NCBI RefSeq assembly: GCF_001039355.2
Contig: NW_019775703.1
Coordinates: 12,444 to 76,443 of the forward strand
DNA length: 64,000 bases
From: Lingula anatina
Taxonomy: Eukaryota > Brachiopoda > Lingulata > Lingulida > Lingulidae
Reading direction: 5' to 3'
The notes beneath the pieces are model-generated. The model saw only the letters and a program-made list of their open reading frames with translations, made no database searches and was not told where the DNA came from. Position numbers and translations under genes: made by a program. Of the stretch, positions 1 to 13,098 are shown in pieces (position 1 is the stretch's first letter; every line of letters starts with the position of its first letter).

Positions 1-510
1 TGGAAACATCTTGATAGCTTTAAAATTTATAATATGCATTATTCAAACACGTAAATATCATATAATAAATTCAAATAGGACCTTCATTGCTGTCAAGTTT
101 ACCTCTATTTTCAGCTTAATATGTCTACGTCATCATTTTGTGAATGGGAATACAGCGCACCAAGTGGTATGAAAAATAACTAGTTTTTACACGAAGCCCT
201 CTATTGGCAAAATCCCCTAGCCCATCTTAGAATATTACTTCCTACAGAAATTAAGGTCAAATGCACGCAATTTTTATTTTCCCAACAAACACAATGGCTT
301 TCTCTTGAACGTTATGGCAGTAGCCTATCTGTGATTTAAAGTATTGGTAATCATATACGAATATTTGATTGGAACCTTGGGGTATGATTAAATCGTGCCT
401 GAATTATAAAAGTTTGCCTACAAATTTCTTTTGTTTTTGTAATTTGCCTACATGTGAATTTTAAAACCAATATCTTTGCCAAACGATAACAAAACTCTAA
501 TTTTATTTAG
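1..510 (+). other. Intron sequence of gene A upstream of its penultimate exon
   Basis: AT-rich sequence ending in a polypyrimidine tract and AG acceptor at 509-510. No coding block was recognised. The previous exon of gene A must be beyond the window start. Confidence 0.6.
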
Positions 511-1132
511 ATGTTGACGAGTGTGAGAACGCCACGCTAAGTAAGGTGTGCCCTAGTGGAGCTACTTGTATCAATTCATACGGAAGTTACCGATGTTTCC
601 AAGAAAACGCCATAGCCTCGGTCTCAGGTGCACAGTCCGGCAATCCTGACCCTACAGAGACAAGTGAGTGTTTAAGCAACCAGAAAGTTGTGCTTAGTCG
701 TTTTATTTCCGCGTTTACGATAATTTTATAAATTCTCAACGACATAGGGACCATTCCCACAGATATTTGGATTGATCTATCTCCCTGGGGAGTCTCACTA
801 TGTTGCTAGCAACTAACCGGCTTAAATGTCTGTCACGCCTAGTAAAGCTGTTAGGGGGTAATTATCTTTAAGAGACAACTTTTTCAATTTAAGGCGTATC
901 CAGTACATTACAACAAAAGGGGATCGGCCTCCAGACAGATGTGTTAACGATCTGGATTGCCATCATCACTGGCGCAGTTATTCTTAACTTCTTGAGCAAC
1001 TTCGCCATTTGTCTCAAGCAGCGAAGGTCGGAAACGACCGGAAAATCCGCGGAGTATGCATTTGATGACATCCCAGCCTCCAGTACAACCACGATGGGCG
1101 GGTCGACGTCACGTATGGTTGCTAACTACTGA
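511..1132 (+). CDS. Transmembrane EGF/collagen family gene A, 3' end only
   Basis: Two exons are visible, 511-663 and 894-1132; upstream exons lie outside the window. The first is a short EGF-like module beginning VDEC with four Cys, closely matching B exon 12319-12465. The second encodes a juxtamembrane stretch, a transmembrane helix ([20 protein letters not shown]), a basic stop-transfer segment and a cytoplasmic tail with YAFDDIPA, ending at TGA 1130-1132. Both introns are phase 1, as in genes B-D. By homology the missing 5' part should hold a signal peptide, a collagen region and more EGF modules; that is inference, since no Gly-X-Y is present here. Likely a single-pass type I membrane protein. 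No furin-type site is seen in the visible part. Confidence 0.85.
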
Positions 1133-2640
1133 CGTCATAAACAACAACAGGCATGACGTCATGGTGTTCCTATGATGTCAAAATGCTGGTCTTCAATAAT
1201 AGTGACTAATGAAGGTCTTATTATACACTGAAACTTTGTGTTTCAGGTTTTCATATTGAACATTATACAATTCATTCCGTCCCGTGTATACAAATATTCT
1301 CTTTAGCCTAAGAATATTTTACTAATTTTATTTTCGTTTTTTTATTTTCCGGTCACATTTCGATCACTGTTCTAATGTATAAAGAGTGCAGTGATTAATG
1401 TAATCATGAATTCTAAATCTATTTTTAATGTTTGTGATAAATATCGTAAAAATTGACACGTGGAGGGCAAAGATACATATACCAGCTGCATATCAAGATG
1501 CATCTGTATCAGCAATTAATTTATTCCAAATATTGCAGTTAGGATATTTCATGTTGTACTTCAATCATTTTAACGTATTTTAATTTTTTACTCAAGGAAA
1601 GGATACATTTTCGAGAGAGATTACCTTATTGTATTAAACTGTTTTTTAAAGTTGGTCTTATTCTTCTTTTTTCGCTTCAGGTAAAAAAATAGCAAAATAT
1701 TCTTACTTCTAAATTTGACAGAAAAGTCTTGACACCTAACATAAGTAATCTTACATTTGAGAAGGGATTCGGAAATTGGACCTACTCATTCGTGCCACGG
1801 GCTTTGCACCGTAATCACGTGACCATTCGCCACCGCCGCCTCCGCCCCCCCCCCCCCCCCCTCCCGACGTAAGTCGTACTAATATTGTTTTATATTTTGC
1901 ACTGAATTTTCCACTTGACTCAAATATGATTAATATATTCTCTCGGTCCTTACTACATATAATATTAGATTGAACCTTATTGTGTATTTAGGCAGTGGTC
2001 GATATTGCTATAGAAAATTATATAATGTCCATTCCCCCGCAACCAGGGCAGGTGTAGAAGGTCAATATACCATATTGTAGGTTGTTTGCTTAAAATGAGG
2101 GCGTTTCCTAAAACGGAAAGCCCTTTCAATTCACACTTAAAGATATGCTTTTGTTGTTAATCGAATTTATTAAATAGTAAGTATATATCGAAATAGGTAG
2201 TTTACACATTCTCTATGTGGAAAAAATATGAACGATTTAACATGCTATATGTTTTAGGCTAAACTTAATAGGGCGTCGCCATCTGTTTCAAATAGGGGCA
2301 AGAGGTGTGTGACAGAGTCTATATATTAAAAGTGAAAGAATTTTAGGGAATGATAACGGGAAATAAATTTCAGTTTGGCGGTCATTTGTCTTTCGTGCTA
2401 TTTTTAATAAAACTCTATTTTGGCAAAAAATGGTGTTTCCGTGAATAAGCAGATGAAAAACTAGATCAAAGGAACAAGGATCAAGCCACTGTCCAAGAAT
2501 CCCACGCAAAATTCCTCCACCTCGAGTCCGTAAAAGCACACAAACAAAGCATTTATTGCACAATGGCCTCATGTTAGCCGATGTATTTACCCTGGCTGTT
2601 TGCTTGGTCGAGCACAAGGATAACAATCAAACCCAATACC
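1133..2640. other. Intergenic region between genes A and B
   Basis: 3' flank of gene A and upstream flank of gene B. It contains a run of 17 C (1845-1861) and otherwise AT-rich unique sequence. Short open frames here (for example the minus-strand one at 2288-2626) show no domain, repeat or splice context and are not called as genes. Confidence 0.5.
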
Positions 2641-3112
2641 ACGCAAGTATGCATATGCCTTTATGGGCGTCGGTCTCTTAGCTTCACAGCGTGCCGTAGC
2701 TAAAACAGGTGAGGTTTGTCAAATAATGTGTTACCGACTTAAATATAAAATCTTGAACGGTGGAACAAATTTTGCAAAAGCGTTTCTGGCATGCAATTGT
2801 CTTTTTTACAAGGATCGTGGTTATGCTGATTACAGAAGACTAAAGTTTAACAAGAGCACGTTTGCAATACACATAGAATTCAGAAAGTAAATGAAAAAAT
2901 ACACTTGTGTCATATACAAAATGCTCATACTTGTTAGGCAGTTCTACTTTGATTGTAAATAAAATTGCACGTGCTTTTTTTTTCTTTAACTTCAAATAAC
3001 TTGTTTTATTATCTTCAGTGAACTTGTATATATTTTCTACCTTAGCCTTGTGGTGCCCAGCTAGTTATATCAGAGAAATACGGGAGCCCGGATCCTGTAT
3101 TCTACCCCAAAC
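2640..3112 (+). promoter_or_regulatory. Candidate promoter and 5' UTR exons of gene B
   Basis: Upstream of the gene B start codon there is a plausible untranslated exon ending at donor CAG|GTGAGG (2708/2709). A pyrimidine-rich acceptor ends TTAG at 3045 and leads to the exon that carries ATG 3113. The sequence TTTATGGGCGTCGG near 2660 resembles the conserved GC-rich block after the TATA boxes of genes C and D. This is inferred from splice-like signals and paralogue layout only. Confidence 0.35.
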
Positions 3113-6100
3113 ATGGCTTCATATTCCACAGTGACTGCCTCCGCTGTCTTATTGATTGCAACAATCCTTCAGTCAGGTACGCTTATACCATTCATAATAT
3201 CTCAAAAGTTATGTTAATAGAAAATGCTTTGGAAATCACTTAAAGTCTTATCATGGACTGACGAGAGGGAGGTCCAAGAAAATCATATTGGTTTCTCGAT
3301 TATTAATGTACAAGATAGCGTGCACTGAGATGGGCGTGGAAGAGGCGGTTAAAAAGCTAACAGGTAGAAGCGAAGAAGAGATGAATTGCTGATAATTCAT
3401 CAACGAGAGTGCATCTTTTTTTGTGTACTGGCTAGCATTGTTTCTTATAACTCTCTTATTTCAACACACACACATACACACACACACACTCATTACAAAG
3501 TCTTCAAAACAGATCATGTATATATCATTTATCCAGTGAATGATAAGGTGGACAACGTCGCACAATATCCACTTCATACATGTAGAAAATCTGCGATTAC
3601 ATTACCTGGAGTATTCAGATACTGTTTTTAAGTTCAAATATGAAAGAAACTGTTGCATATTACCAACTAAATCAATTAATCTGTCGAGTTAAACATACAG
3701 AGAGAGCCCACCAAGCCTCAGAAATTATGACATATCCTATAATTTTTTCCTGCACTTCCGTCGACGTCACAACCTGGAAGTCTTGCAAACGCTTCATTGT
3801 TTTTTTTTTCGGGGAGGGGGGGAGGGGGGGTTGGAGGCAAGTGTGCCGGCAGATATTTTCAATATGACATACACCATCTCCACTCTCTAGAATACACACA
3901 TTGCCCCAATTGTCAATTACCTTTTTATAGAAAACAACCAATGAGACCCTCATACTATTCGTGATTGATATCAATGGTGATAACTTACACGTTTTACTTT
4001 ATATCGACTTACAGCCGTTGCGCCCAGTGTGCAATGAAAGGTTCGAAATAATACGTCGATGATCGTACTGAAGGTCAAATAAAAATGTCATTCTGGAAAA
4101 CAGCGAGGGAACGTTGTGTTGGAGCTCAAATAAATATAATATTTGTGAAAAAATTAGCTCACATCGTGAGCACGTGACAATATAATCATTGTATTAAACT
4201 TTTAACATGACTTAGAGGCATGGACAATTTCATAAGCGTTGCTATGAAGAAAATTGGGAGATTTCAGAAGACAGAACCCTAAACGCTCCCTATCAATCGG
4301 ACAACTCCCAGATCGTTTTCTAATAAGTGCATAATTTTCCCCAATGGAATCTGCCCCATTGATTAAAAAGTAAGCACAACCATTAGCATTATATATGCCA
4401 ATGCCCAATGAGGCCAATGAGGTGAAAAATGGACAAGTCATTAACAAATGTGGACGGACAAAACCTCAATGTGCCTGCATAAATACGCGATCTACTGACT
4501 AAAAAAATATTTTACTTGCAGCTCGTAATACATGTATAGAGGTCACCTTTCACCAAAGGTCAAAGGCCTACGGTCGCTAAATTCATAAATTCTACTGTTG
4601 AACGAACAGTGATGCAACGTCAAACCACTTAAATGAAATCGCATTACCCTTGGGCGTATGGAATTCTTTATTGCTAATCCCCATGCTGCGGGAACACCCT
4701 ATAGTATGAGAAAGGCAGGCCATCCTTAGCTTTGGAGTTTATGAGGCTCGTGTAACCACTCTCTCTCCCCCTTCCTCTAACAGGCAAAACCAGACAAACT
4801 CGTACATTTCCCGATACCTGCACCCGACATACTGTGAAAAAAGAAAAACTGGTTTCGTTTATCAAATCATATTATGTTTATCAAATCAAATCATCTTATG
4901 CTTATGTTCCCCTTCTGGATGAGTCATTGCTCCTGTCGATTGAGCACCGCTGCCGTTCTAATTCAGTTTCTCCAATATTATTTACTATTATTATTCATTA
5001 TTATAGTAAAAATGATAATGATGAATTAAGTAACAGTAATAATGACAATGACTGAGCACGCAATGACACAATTGATAAATTTAATGGTTATCTATACTAC
5101 GTCTCCCATACTAAAAATAATAACGATGATGGCAATACATAGATTATAAGTACAAGTACAGCGAGAACAACCTCATGGAAATTTCAATAATTCATAACGC
5201 AGGAACGAGGTACATTTTAGACCTTGATATTAATACAATGAATACCTCACATATGTTAAAATATAATAATGATAGTTATATTTTATTTCAGCTGTGTCTC
5301 AAACCCAGACAGGTACCGCAGCAGGAAGAGTTAACGTCCCTTGCTTCAGAAAAGGTGCTATTTGTTATGAGGCTCCAGGTACGTACTGGTGTCATCTGAG
5401 ACGATTTTTCTTTGCAAATAAATCCTCAAAAATATGGGGTGCATTCTTATATTTACCAGCTCTAGGGTGCTTTATGAATGGAATGTAAATGAACTATAGC
5501 AAGGAACAAATAAAACAAGTCACGAGGCTTGTGACACCATGGAGGTCGATAATGACAGCATAATTAGACCTACATATGTAACTTTTGTCATTATTTCAGT
5601 TAATCCTGGAACGCTGGTATTTAATGTAAGTGGACCTACAGGACCCAAAGGCTCCCCCGGGGCAGCTGGACCCACGGGACCAGCCGGACAACAGGGTATG
5701 GTGTGATATTTGCGTAATTTATGTTGGCAATATTTAATACTGCTTTTAAAATTTTTCGACTTTAAAATACTATTGCTTCCATTTTATGTTGTTCCACTGT
5801 GTACATGTATTAATTTTTCTATTCATTTCTTTCCAATCAATCCTTCATTTTACACATCAAGTTAAACAGATATAATAATAAAAAGAATGTATCTCTAAGT
5901 GACTTTTCCCTGCAGCAAATATATTCCAAGGCTCGATTTACTATTTTTTTCAAAATGTTAATTATCATTTTTTTTTTAATTGATGGCATCAGGCGCTGAG
6001 GGTCCTCAAGGGATCAGGGGACCAGTGGGGGCCCCAGGGTCGGTTGGACCCCAGGGTGCACAGGGTGTCCAGGGAGAAAGGGGTAACCCTGGGGCACCAG

Positions 6101-9100
6101 GGAGCGCAGGGCCTATGGGTCCCCAAGGGAATCCAGGTATGTACATGTATAGTGAAACTGAGAGGTAGTCGTGCACATAAAAAATAAAATGAACACTTAA
6201 TCTAACATTATTTTTGATTTTTATATCGAACATTTTTCAAAGTGTAAACGTTGACAAGACAATTTATTTTCACAGGTTTATGCCTCATGCAAGGGTTTCA
6301 AAACAGGACATTCTTTGCTATAATTCTTTTTTCATCAATAACCATTTGAAAACATCCAAAGTTTCAGAAGGTCTGAAAAAAGAACAAACGGGCGTGTACT
6401 GATACGGTGATTTCGATATAAAACATGGAGTTAGTAACAATGAGGTGTAACTCAATGTGCCCTTTTCAGGACCACAAGGTATTCAAGGAGTGCAAGGACC
6501 AGCAGGGCCACAGGGTCCAGCGGGAGGCCCCGGACAGAAGGGAGAGGTTGGGCAACAGGGAGCTATGGGTCCAACTGGTCCAGTGGGGTCCCAAGGACCA
6601 GTGGGTGCTAAGGGCGACAAAGGAGAACAGGGAGTAGTGGGCCCTCAAGGTACAGTATTCAATGACATCTATTCTCTGTAAGTTTTCTGAAAGACTAAAA
6701 TAAAGGTTTTTCAATTATAGAAGCAAAGATCCAACACGATTACTTTAACAATAGTAGACAGCTGAAACATCAAAAATCCTATTTTTGTTGTGTAAATTGC
6801 ACTGGGCCACGACACCATCGACACCATCGCTTTTAAACTTACTTTGAAAAAAATTGTGTCCCTACAGGTTCAGTTGGTAATCCTGGCACCCAGGGCCCTA
6901 CCGGACAAATGGGCCCACAGGGCCCTACCGGAGTTGGACAGACCGGTGTAGCAGGTCCCGGCGGAGCTACTGGCCCCACCGGATCCCAGGGACTGCCAGG
7001 GAACACTGGTAAGTACATGTAGTTAAAGAAAAGACGAATAAAAAACACAAGAAACAGAAGAAAAAGACATATAAGGCATGCAATTCCCTACCCCCATAGT
7101 TGCACTGTATGTCATGCTGGGTATTTTGCGCCAATACAAGCACGTGGTTATCATAGACACACCGTCTAATCTAAGCATTTCTGTGTTTAAAGCATCTGTA
7201 ATGTAGCCAGAAGGTTATGAATGTATATAAAATATTGCACGATCTCTGTCTGCCTAAAGGAAGCCAAGGCCAAAAAGGTTCCAAGGGCGAGGCTGGTGTA
7301 CAAGGTATCCAGGGGGCTAACGGCATACAGGGCGTGAAAGGGGAGAAGGGAGACGTTGGTCAACAAGGAAGCCCCGGTCTGCAGGGTAATGATGGACGGG
7401 CTGGTGTCACCGGTGCTGCTGGACAGAAGGGAGAGCAAGGCCTCCAAGGATCGATAGGACTTACAGGTACCTGTTATGTCCGATTTTATTCGAATCTGCT
7501 GTCTGATATATCATATAAAATTTTGGAACATATGCAATATGCCGTGTGAAGCCCATGTATCTACCTTATAAAATTGTATGACGTCGACTGAGGTTATAGT
7601 GCAGGAAATATATACACGGGTACTGCGAGAAAGTGGACATTTTAATTTAGTGCAATTTATTCCAAAGCTTTGATGGACCAATGTAAGCCTGAATGAAAAC
7701 AGAAATAGAGAGGGAGAGACATAAAGAAAGAGATAGGGGAGGTGACAAAAGCGGTTTCTGGCAACGGATGTTAAACTAAAAACACTCATCTGTGCTTTCT
7801 AATTAAGGCGCCAAGGGAGAAGTAGGCGCTGTGGGGACGAAGGGAGAACCAGGGTTTAAAGGAGACAAAGGTGAAGCAGGAGCCGTGGGTGCGCCAGGTG
7901 CTGCTGGGGCCGCTGGAAGCGCAGGGCCAACAGGGGCCACAGGTAAGATACTATGCGGCAGGGCTCAGGGTGCATCTCGTCGCAAGCGGAACTGTCCCAT
8001 GTACCATAGATGTAACACACAAATGTGTCTAACTGCAGCCAAGAATTCAATTGCCAATCGAATTTATGGTTAATCGTACAATGAGCATGCTGTTGGGTCC
8101 TAAATATGTTAAACAGTATTGCATTTCGCACATGACCATCATTAGTGTACTGTATATGAATTAAGAGGAGATGCAATAAAGATGAACATTTTTAAAGAAT
8201 TTTTAACAAGAATATGGCACGTCACAACTGAAATATTTCAGGTGTGGCCGGACCCACCGGAGCAGCAGGTTCAAAGGGAGATAATGGCGATCAAGGTGCC
8301 AAAGGTGCTGACGGCGCTACTGGTGCGAAGGGAGAGGTCGGTGCCGTAGGACCGGGGGGTGCCACAGGGGCCACCGGAGCTGTCGGGCCACAAGGGCCAA
8401 CAGGTGCAAATGGCGCAAAAGGAGAAGTTGGCGCAGGAGGAGCTAAAGGTGTGGTTTGTCACGTCATTGTTACAAAATTTTACTTTGAATATGCGTTTCA
8501 TTTTGGTTCCGTGTTGTTTGAATTTAAACATTTGGATAATTGGAATGACTACATGTATTCCTGTCAGAATTATTAGTTACAAAATAAGGATACTCATTGC
8601 CAAGAAAAAACGCAAAAATGACGTATATATGATATTGATTATTGTGGAGATAATTTCAACATTTTCTTCAACATTTCCTTTCAAGGTGACAAAGGAGAGG
8701 TAGGACCCGAGGGACAAGTTGGCTTGCAAGGAATACAAGGCAACGCCGGAGTCAAAGGCGACAAAGGAGAGCAGGGTGTCGGTCTGACCGGTCCCCAGGG
8801 TGTGGCGGGCGATAAGGGCAACGCCGGAGACACCGGATTGACCGGGGCAAAAGGAGAGCAGGGATTCCAGGGTATTAAGGGAGAACCCGGGGTACAGGGA
8901 ATACAGGGTTTCCAGGGAGCTAAGGGAGAAGTGGGAGCAAATGGAGCCCAGGGTCAGAAGGGAGAACAAGGTCTCCAGGGACCCCAGGGTATTCAGGGTG
9001 TACAAGGGGTTGCCGGGCCACAGGGTGATACTGGTATACAGGGTGTGCAGGGACAGAAAGGTAAGGTTATGAAGTTAATTTTCATATTAGGGTAGTGTTT

Positions 9101-12100
9101 TCAATACAAAGGGACGATGTAATCAATTAGAATCGTCTTGCAACATCGCTTACTACTGGTATGTTAAACCATGGAAAACGCTTATTAGGACCCCGTACAC
9201 ACATTGGCAAAATCTAAGTGAATTCCATTCTTTTTATTATTAAATTCACATGCATATTTTTGATTTGCCATTTTCAATATCTTTTTGGATCTGAAGACGA
9301 CAATATTCTAATGCACGACTTTTCAAGTCGCCTGATTAAACGATCCAATTTAACCACTGAAAAAAATGACAGTTTAAAAACCTTCCCGTTGCCTCTGTTA
9401 CTCCAGGTGAACGAGGTAGTCAGGGCTACAATGGCTCTGTTGGTGCTCCGGGTGCGACGGGCGGTCCAGGACCGCAGGGAGCCAAGGGCGATCAAGGCGA
9501 ACCAGGAGTAACTGGACCGAGAGGAAGTGACGGTACCCAAGGTAAAGGTCGACATGAGGCCGAGGTTATTCAGATTATAGATTTTAGACCATTAATGAGG
9601 TCGAACATCTTGAGAGAAACTGATGTCTATATTCCATTGTAATGTTCATGATGAGTAGTGCTATAGTTCAAGAAAGAACCACAGTCGTGTTCCTTATTTT
9701 GTGAAATTGTTCCCGTTTTTGCTAGTTTGTTTTACCATTTTGTGTTCAACAGGTTCTGTTGGTCCTTCTGGAGCGACCGGTCCTACAGGCCAGGCAGGAG
9801 CACGTGGATCTACAGGACAGACTGGTAGGTATCTTCTAGATATCATATATGGATATCAGATGATCGAAAAAGGACATGGTTAGAAACAAATTTGGGCGAT
9901 ATATATAATGATCACAACAATATTGTGCCAGTATGTATTTTACCACCAATGGTTGTATAGAACATTTATGACACAGAAGTGTCATAAGTGTTTTTGAGGG
10001 AAATTGTTGAAATACACGCTCTTTTTTGGTTACTTAAAGTTTCGTAGTGTATTTTTATCTTAGCCTACTATGTTTTACTTTAATTTGTTCGATATATAGT
10101 CTTCAATATGATGGGAAATCCTCTGCGGCTACTTTGTAAAATAAAGCATCTTCTGCAATAAGCTGAAGAAACCCCAGTTAGGGTCATTTTACTGAGTATT
10201 TTACAATATATAGCTTCATTTTTTCTATAGGTCCACAGGGTCTAAAGGGCGATTTGGGCGACAGAGGTGTTACTGGAGCTTCCGGTCAGACCGGACAAGC
10301 AGGCAAGTCTTTTTGTACTTTACGAGTTTTAAGTGTAATAACAAATGCATAGAGAAATGCTACCTTTAATATTGGTATACTTACAAAAGCCATATCAAGC
10401 AAGTTAATTATCTGATAAAAGTAACCGTATGCAAAAACTATTAATGGACATTAAAAATTAGTACGATTATCATTTTGGTATAATGTTTCTCATCCTGTGC
10501 AATCACATGCGTTGCATACCCACATATTGTTGCATACTAATGTACATTATCAACAACTCAAACTAAAAAAGTAATAATAAGTCTAAGAAATTACACATAA
10601 TGTTGGCAGGACCCAGAGGCGACACGGGGGACACCGGGGCGAGAGGACCAACAGGAGAGAGGGGACCACAGGGGTCTAGAGGTGACAACGGACAGACAGG
10701 GATCCAAGGGATAGCCGGTCCAGCTGGACCACCTGGGCCCTCAGGACCCCCTGGACCACCGGGTGGACCCCCAGGACCCCCCGGACCGCCAGGTCCAGCC
10801 TCGCCCTTTGGTGAGTAGCTTCCTCTCTTCTTCTCCTCATCGCCTTTGGAAGCGCTATCTAAAACTTCCTCCAATTCAGAATAACGCATGATGCATGAAT
10901 GCAAACTACAATACATTGTCAATTAACTTGAGGTACAGTGTACATGTATATGTTAACATGAAAACACACATCTTGTTGTATTTTAATGCCTTAAATATTC
11001 GTTTCTCACATTTCTCAGCCACCAACGAGTGCGAGATCAACAACGGCAACTGCTCTCAGATCTGTGTGGATACGTATGATGGATACTGCTGCTCATGCAG
11101 GACTGGATACAGACTGGAACCCTCACCATTCCCGGCTGCACACGTTAGTTTATGCTTCTGTCTTGTAAAAGGCGCCCCGGGAGTTTATACTGAATGCACC
11201 GCTTTTAACGCCCCTCAATTATTTTTCAAGCAGTCGAATCGCGGAAAACTCGAGAAAAAACAATATTGACCACTAGGATTTAATCAAAGATCAGCGAGCG
11301 CCTTTTTAAGTTCAAGAAAATATATAGTTAAATAAAATATAGTTTTGGGTAGGTAAAATTGAATTTTTAATCATAATTTGTTCACTGTTCTGCTACCTAT
11401 AAACTCATGTTGTTAACAGTTTGTTAAACTTTTTTCAATTTGGACTCTGTTAAGCCCGACGATCCCTTTGAAGCCATGTTTACTGTTTGATTTTTCTGTC
11501 AGTTTGTAGTTTGTGCACAGTTTTGCCACTGGGGATTAGGAAGATAATTTGTTATCCGGTATATTGTTAGTGCAAACAAAATATCGTAGTGATCTGAAGC
11601 AGAAACTGTTACAACAAACACAACTAAGTTTTATTCAATTGACTGGATGTGATTTCTTTTTATTTCTTCTTTTAGTCGAAAATATCAGCTGTCGTGAAAC
11701 CTTGGACGCAGGCTACCAGTGTATTTGTAGAATTGGAGACGACCTGATACCCATCAATGGAACAGACTGTATAAGTAAGTGGAAGTTTTAAAGGCGGGTT
11801 TTGTAAAACAAAATTCCTGTCATGGTCATTGCAAGGATGAGTTGTGCTTCTCGACAATTTTTCGCATCTACTTCACTAATAGAGCTGATCTCAAAGGAGG
11901 TGAACAACGTAATGTGGTTTATATTGAACCGAATTCTCAATCTAATTTATGATTAGCATTTTCATAAACAACATCCGCCTCGTTTCAGATTTTGATGAAT
12001 GTACAGTCGGAAACGGCGGCTGCCAGCACAGGTGCACGGACACAGACGGAAGTTACTTCTGTTCATGTCAACCAGGGTTCCGCCTAGCACCAGACATGCA

Positions 12101-13098
12101 CACGTGTGTGGGTAAGTGCTTTTGAGGGTTTAAACAATTCAGAGAGGACCACATTAATATTCAGAAAGCTTCTGAATGTCAACTTTACATTAACGTTTAG
12201 TGGCCAAGGGCAATTTTAAAAGCGGAATGTGTAAATCACCCGTGTGCCTGTAAGGTCCAGCCCTGCATATAAAAAACACCTAAACACAAAATTCTTTTCC
12301 TTTTTCAATTTCTGCTAGATGTTGACGAGTGTGCAAACGCCACTACAGCGGCCAGGTTGTGTCCATCTGGAGCTGCCTGTATCAACTCGTACGGTAGCTA
12401 CAGGTGTTTCCAGACGACCGCCATCGTTGCCACCACAGGGGCACAGACAGGCAGTGGCGAGACAGGTGGGTATTAGATTGAGAGTTTGCCAGAATCGTGC
12501 AATATGAATGAACGTCCTTCACCGGCAAAAAACGATATCTCACGGCAGAAACGTGTCGGAGTGAACTAAAAGTTTACGTTACTCGCGCAGGATTGTAACT
12601 ATTTTAATCATCATAATTGTATTTTACTTTTTAAGGTCATTATTTCTGTAAACTTTTGAGTGTTTATAATGTACATTGACATGTGCCATGTATAGTTGTA
12701 TTTACCAACGTGACATATTGAGTAAATATTCACAATTTTAAATGTTATGAATATTTGATTATTAAAGAAATATTATTGTTGTTGTTGTCATTATTCAGCG
12801 TGCACTTCAGTATTCGAAGCAGTAATTTGCTGTATGCTGCTCATTATTTATTTATCTATTTGTTTATTTATTTACAGGTGTCGTGCCCACCGCCGCCCAG
12901 TTCGTCGGCCTTGGCACAGACGTGTTGACCATATGGATCGCCGTCATCACTGGGGCAATGATCGTCCACCTCCTGGGCAGCTTTGCAATTTGTGTGAGGC
13001 AGAGAAATTCAAACGGATCCAAGAAATCCGCGGCATACAATTTTGATGATATCCCAGCCAACAGTTCGACCACCATGGGAGGCCCTGCCAAACCCTGA
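3113..13098 (+). CDS. Collagen gene B: type I transmembrane collagen with EGF modules (contains a frameshift)
   Basis: Exons: 3113-3176, 5292-5378, 5600-5695, 5993-6136, 6470-6649, 6868-7008, 7260-7466, 7808-7942, 8242-8448, 8686-9060, 9407-9541, 9753-9824, 10231-10302, 10610-10810, 11019-11143, 11676-11774, 11989-12111, 12319-12465, 12878-13098. About 943 residues if the frameshift is disregarded. Order: signal peptide ([20 protein letters not shown]), a short domain with two Cys, about 655 residues of Gly-X-Y, four EGF-like modules, a transmembrane helix and a cytoplasmic tail with YNFDDIPA. All introns are phase 1. Intron 13 starts with GC, not GT. Exon 11019-11143 is 125 bases where C and D have 126, so the frame breaks before the EGF ends and a TGA follows at 11745-11747. 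B lacks the second four-exon collagen cassette of D and has an extra 72-base exon. Likely an extracellular matrix or cell-surface collagen chain, either decaying, secreted in truncated form, or affected by a sequence error. Confidence 0.85.
3177..5291 (+). other. Intron 1 of gene B
   Basis: A 2.1 kb intron between the signal-peptide exon and the Cys-pair exon. It contains a CA-rich microsatellite (3463-3490) and a G-rich run near 3810-3830. No conserved coding block was seen. Short open frames in it read through low-complexity sequence. Confidence 0.6.
5292..5378 (+). other. Gene B exon 2: N-terminal Cys-pair domain
   Basis: Encodes the mature N-terminus, with Cys-Phe-Arg-Lys-Gly-Ala-Ile-Cys. 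The equivalent exons of C (19695-19784) and D (38777-38866) keep a Cys-x6-Cys pair (CYKGKGLC) but are otherwise divergent from B. The pair could form a small loop or interchain bonds at the N-terminal end of the triple helix. Confidence 0.7.
5600..10810 (+). other. Gene B collagenous exons 3-14
   Basis: Twelve exons of Gly-X-Y repeats, rich in Gln, Lys, Glu, Ala and Pro. Most lengths are multiples of nine (144, 180, 207, 135, 207, 135, 72, 72). The two exceptions, 141 and 375, are each three bases short of a multiple of nine and carry a Gly-X-Gly interruption (6930-6938 and 8775-8783). The last exon ends with a Pro-rich [17 protein letters not shown] block containing one extra Gly, followed by PASPFG. 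Two RGD tripeptides lie in it (10615-10623, 10678-10686). Confidence 0.9.
10303..10609 (+). other. GC-AG intron in gene B
   Basis: The donor at exon end 10302 reads CAG|GCAAGT. Keeping phase 1 and the 72-base exon length (as in C and D, which use GT here) requires splicing at this GC. The acceptor GGCAG ends at 10609. Confidence 0.75.
11019..12465 (+). other. Gene B EGF-like exons 15-18
   Basis: Four phase-1 exons encode EGF-like modules. The first has an extra Cys (YCCSC) and a one-base deletion near 11120-11125. The second has four Cys. The third (FDEC) is a full six-Cys module with calcium-binding-type acidic residues before the first Cys. The fourth (VDEC) is shortened, with four Cys, and leads into a Thr/Ala/Gly-rich juxtamembrane stretch with no basic cleavage site. 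Confidence 0.85.
12878..13098 (+). other. Gene B transmembrane and cytoplasmic exon
   Basis: Encodes a juxtamembrane stretch, a hydrophobic helix ([20 protein letters not shown]), a short CVRQR basic anchor and a tail of about 35 residues with [18 protein letters not shown]. The FDDIPA block is shared with gene A, which suggests selection on the tail, for example for trafficking. It ends at TGA 13096-13098. Confidence 0.9.
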
